From Pogonophryne albipinna (taxonomy: Eukaryota; Chordata; Actinopteri; Perciformes; Artedidraconidae), in NCBI GenBank assembly GCA_028583405.1, contig CM053260.1, forward strand, positions 24,276,647 through 24,340,646: DNA of 64,000 nucleotides, read 5' to 3'. The notes under the pieces are model-generated. The model worked only from the letters and a program-made list of their open reading frames with translations. It was not told the origin of the DNA and did no database searches. Numbering within the stretch: the first letter of the stretch is position 1; every line of letters begins with the position of its first letter. A program made the position numbers and the translations under genes. Positions 60,610-64,000 of the stretch are shown piece after piece.

Positions 60610-61598
60610 CATAGGCGGCGCGTGAGGCTCAGGTTTGGGAAGGCTAACTCACTTTTTTTACCTGACGCTGCCTGCCTCCGGCGTCTATAGAAAAGAGATC
60701 AACTCAGTGAAAGCACCGCCTGCTGACCAATCAGAGCTCAGTGTGCAGAGTTTAAATCTATCAAGTCATATTACAGGAGAAAGGAAATACAGTTTAAACT
60801 GCCGTATGCAGAGAAGACGCCGATGTGTCGCACTTATCATTCATATCACACTGATATCACATCATCAATCAGATCATCGATCATATAATATCATAATATA
60901 TCATATATTTCCTTATCTGAGTCAGCTGAGCCGTATCTGGCCGTGCAACACTTACAGTCTCACATACTGTATGCAGAAGTATTATTTTAAGCAACACATT
61001 AAGTTGACGAAACACTCAAATGTAATTAAAGTCGGATCCACTCGTGTCTTAGATGGGGCAGTGATATCATAAAACTGTTGTACGCTTTCAAACACTCTGT
61101 AGTAATTTTTTAACCAGTTGTTCTATATTCACCTTGCAGGTGCAACTATGTGGCTTGTATCCTGGATTATATGTTTAAGTCATGGATGTTTAAAGTTCAT
61201 ATTTGTCTAATATTAGTTTACTTTTCATTAATGAAGTATGACGCTGCGCTGTCAGTACACTTGTTCCTGTTTGTGATTGGTCAAATGTAGCTAACCCCGC
61301 CCCTTTCACGTGAACGCGCTCTCAGCTGGAGAGAGAAACCCTGGCTTGATTTACCGAGTTGATAACCAGCGTCGTAGGACCGCTTAGCGAGATCTCGTTT
61401 GTTAGGGTTAGTTAAGATGACTCAAACATATCCAGGGTCTGTTGAACTGGCTTCGTAGTAGTTTACTGGTGGCTGCATATCAGCGCTAATGTCAAAGACA
61501 CAAACATTATACATTATATTTTTATTTTACCAGGATGCAGTGACACAAATATTTGGGAAGGCTTAGCCTTCCCTAGCCTACAGTACCCGCCGCCCCTG
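60610..61598. mobile_element. hAT-type element nested in Harbinger element
   Basis: The flanks AGTGCACC (60602-60609) and AGTTCACC (61599-61606) agree at 7 of 8 bases. The termini CATAGGCGGC and GCCGCCCCTG are inverted with two differences; ggctaactc / gcttagcctt words with gggaaggct lie inside both ends. 989 bp. The 145-codon frame within (60635-61072) has no domain. Confidence 0.75.
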
Positions 61599-61820
61599 AG
61601 TTCACCAGCTAGGCGTAAACTGGTCGTAACTCTAGGTCCGACGTAGAACCGAAGGTTAAGACCAAACTAAAGTTATGACTAGTGCACCACTTAGACTTAA
61701 GCCCTGTATGCGTTGCGCCCGGGTGTAACTTGTACGCCTAGTAGCCTATGGAGGAGGCGTAAATCGGAAAGACAGACTAGTATCCCTAGTAATGTAAAAC
61801 AGGCTAGAAGGAAAATAACG

Positions 61821-62308
61821 ATGGCATGGCGTCTTGTTTACATGTTTAACAATGAAAGGGCATTAAGAAGAGAAAGAGTCGTCCGTGATCGAACAAACCC
61901 ACTGGACATCTATTCGGACAGTGAGCTGAGGGAGAGGTTCGTTTCGGCAGACAAGCCCTTTTTGATTGAATCGAGGAGATCTCCTCTCGTAAGTCATTTT
62001 TATAATATATAAAATGCCAGCCTTTTAATGTAGATAGGCTAGATTGTTTTTTGCTCTAACTTAACAAACTGGGCTTTTTTTTGTAGGTTTCACTGCCTCC
62101 ACAGTGAAATGCGAATGCACCCTGAGCGCGTCTGCGTGATCATTGCTGCCACTGCGGTGCTGCACAACATCTGGTGAAAAAGAGAATCCCCCTTCCGATG
62201 CAAGGAGAATTGGTACTGGAGGCGGATGAGAACCCTGTGGCTCCTGCTGGCACCCGTGAAGATATCGGTGGACGACTTACTCGCAATCACATAATAAACA
62301 ACTTATAG
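61821..62308 (+). pseudogene. Harbinger (HARBI1-like) transposase remnant, catalytic core deleted
   Basis: Exon 1 (61821-61988) encodes MAWRLVYMFNNERALRRERV, then VRDRTNPLDIYSDSELRERF, ending at donor CTC|GTAAGT. After an acceptor TTTTTGTAG near 62086, [20 protein letters not shown] matches the conserved C-terminal part, and after a frame break the sequence ends in GRLTRNHIINNL and a stop. The DDE region between them is missing (about 200 codons), so it cannot catalyse transposition. Confidence 0.82.
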
Positions 62309-62506
62309 CCCTGTATATTTGTAATATGAACGTTTTTTTGCAATTGCATTTCAATAAGCTCCCATTAATTGTGACCACATATTTTCATTAGGCCGTTTTA
62401 TAGCCTATTTTATTAAAAGAACACACACAAGAACATTAAATAACAACATTTGGAGAACTATTAACATGAAATTAAGATAAAAACAAGTAGGCTACAACAA
62501 ATATGA

Positions 62507-62746
62507 TTAAAGAATGGTGAATGACACATTGTCTTCTTCAGTGATTCTTTGCTGATTCTTAAGAATTATAATTTTGAGTCTTAATTTCTTCTTCTCCAGC
62601 TCAATTTTGTCATGTTCCGCTCTCAGTTTTGCGGTCTCCACCTCCACACGAACGATCTCTTTCTCCACCAGTTCCCGCTGTAGCTCTGTGAAATCCCTCT
62701 TTCTTTTTCATGGTGTGGGCGTCATTTGAGATACCTCTTGACTCAT
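62507..62746 (-). pseudogene. Harbinger Myb-like partner protein, C-terminal remnant
   Basis: From ATG 62746 the frame meets a TGA at 62710-62708. It then continues as KRKRDFTELQRELVEKEIVR and a Lys/Glu-rich coiled coil (ETAKLRAEHDKIELEKKKLR) to a stop at 62509. In active Harbingers this second protein carries the transposase into the nucleus and binds the ends (family knowledge). The Myb/SANT domain itself is not present. Confidence 0.6.
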
Positions 62747-63144
62747 CGCTGACGCTGTGGGTGTGGGACTTCCCTCTTCTCTGCGGTCCTCTGAGTCAGT
62801 CAAATTGCAAGTTATTGTCAGATACTGTCAACCCTGTGATACGCCATTGTTGTTGGCGAAACGCATCAGCAATGACGCGGGGGTGAGCAGGAGAGGTGGG
62901 GAGAGGCGGGGCTATCGCGCCATTGTTATCAGGAAATGATCGTATAGGACGTACACACAGAGCCATTTGGCCCCCCAGAGCGTTTCGTCCGCAGATCTAC
63001 CCACCTTGGGAGCCGTTATCACAGGGCTATCGGATCGGGCTCCGTTTCCGCGGTTCCGTTACGGCGTCGTGTGGACGAACCGTCCATACGATAGAGAACT
63101 GTAGCGGATACAACCCGTTTCGTCTCCGTGTAAACGTGGCCTCA

Positions 63145-64000
63145 GTGTCTTGGACAAACCGCTCAACCCTAAACCTAAATCTAACCTAGCCCTAACCCTT
63201 AATTACCTCTGTTAAAAGGTGTTGATTTCCCAAATACAGGGATCAAGGAGCCTGTGTACTCGGACCCATTAAAAGCAGTGAGCTGTGTCGATTACAAGAA
63301 GGCAAATAGTCTCACTTCAGTTTCATTTACTTAGCTGCCATCCTTTATTTTTCCCGCAACGTGAAATGTACCGATGAATGTACTCAGCATTGGCGAGGTC
63401 TGTTAAGATTGTAAAATAAACTACAATTTCAACTTCAATGGTTACAGTTGAACTACTTATTTAAGGATACAATGTGCTGAATTATTATATCATATATTAT
63501 TATATCATATAACACTGCACAGGGAATGTCCTTGTAGCTGAACCTCAGCTGGAGAAAATGTAGGAAACAGATAAAACAGCATAGTTTTAGTTGTAAAAAC
63601 ACAACTAGTTTGTCCATTTCATACATTCACAAACCTCCCCTGAAGACAAGAAAAGAAGGAGTACTTACACATCATCACTTCACCCTCTGCCCCTACCGGA
63701 GAGTAATCTTGTGAGAGGAAAAGCACCTGTCAATTAGGAAGAGGAACATGTCACCGGCTTGCTGTCAGATGTGACCTTGTGTGGGGTGATGCATGTCAGG
63801 GTGTAATCAGAAGAGGATGTTTGAAAGTTAATCCTCATTTTATATTCCCTCTGCATTGAGTAGGTGGAGCAGCTATTTGTGTTTTAGAAGCTGGTATTAA
63901 TATTAGATAGCAGGAGTAACAGTATAAGCCGTGCCTGGGACTCACTCAGCTACTGTATCTGTATACTGTATCGTCTGACTGCCAGACAGTTTTAAGTACA
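63145..64000. other. intergenic, nothing recognised
   Basis: A short aaccctaaacctaaatctaa / cctagccctaacccttaatt stretch at 63165-63205 is telomere-like in composition but irregular. A duplicated ttatatcatata occurs at 63485-63512. No gene supported. Confidence 0.5.

Larger units (their letters stand above)
60295..63141 (+). mobile_element. PIF/Harbinger element, internally deleted, 2.85 kb
   Basis: TCA at 60292-60294 and 63142-63144 forms a 3-bp target duplication. The termini GGCTCCGTTTACACGGAGGC and, inverted at the right, GGCCACGTTTACACGGAGAC (then GAAAC) match at most positions. It has both genes expected of the superfamily as remnants: a transposase on plus (61821-62308) and a Myb-like partner protein on minus (62507-62746). 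A hAT element is nested at 60610-61598. Confidence 0.9.

Noticed and set aside
63165..63205. Interstitial telomere repeat
   Set aside because: Only irregular CCTAA-like words; no run of CCCTAA.

Overview
This is vertebrate nuclear DNA, almost certainly from a ray-finned (teleost) fish. Genes are split into short exons with GT-AG introns. Base composition is AT-rich. The space between exons is filled with fish-type repeats: L2-clade LINEs, hAT, Harbinger and piggyBac DNA transposons, many TTAA-flanked MITEs, and long CA and minisatellite arrays. No bacterial, phage or organellar features are present.

Two host genes can be read, both on the minus strand. (1) The 5' part of itpr1, the IP3 receptor type 1 calcium-release channel, runs from a TATA-containing promoter near 19.5 kb down to the left edge. 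Four coding exons (17879-17970, 12540-12610, 492-607, 222-308) join in phase and encode residues 1-122. The rest lies outside the window. (2) setmar, a SET-domain histone lysine methyltransferase, is complete in two exons (42129-42230 and 39680-40672; 364 residues). It carries an in-frame 30-bp minisatellite between the SET core and the post-SET zinc site. The two genes lie in the same order and orientation as human SETMAR and ITPR1, an old synteny. SUMF1, which lies between them in human, was not recognised.

Layout: 1-19.5 kb, itpr1 exons and repeat-rich introns. 19.5-20.0 kb, promoter with a tandem duplication upstream. 20-37 kb, intergenic, with two truncated LINEs, a 34-bp minisatellite, an LTR-like piece, a 1.7-kb hAT element, and a 1.07-kb TTAA element. 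37.06-39.18 kb, a decayed piggyBac element. 39.5-42.4 kb, setmar, with a hAT MITE in its intron. 42.8-50.5 kb, a hAT MITE, a (CA)77 array, and a 4.4-kb nested composite with 299-bp, 98.7%-identical inverted arms. 53.0-58.9 kb, a nearly full-length L2-clade LINE split by a TTAA element and by the 3' end of another L2 element. 60.3-63.1 kb, a Harbinger element with a hAT element nested inside it.

The most notable observations are the coding minisatellite inside setmar; the TTAA element whose removal with one TTAA copy leaves the LINE frame open; a 71-bp near-perfect palindrome present in only one of two sister TTAA elements; the near-identical long inverted arms at 46.1/49.7 kb; and a 2A-like NPGP motif at the start of the LINE endonuclease ORF. 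No wholly new biological system is evident. The window is mainly a record of nested transposition around two conserved genes.
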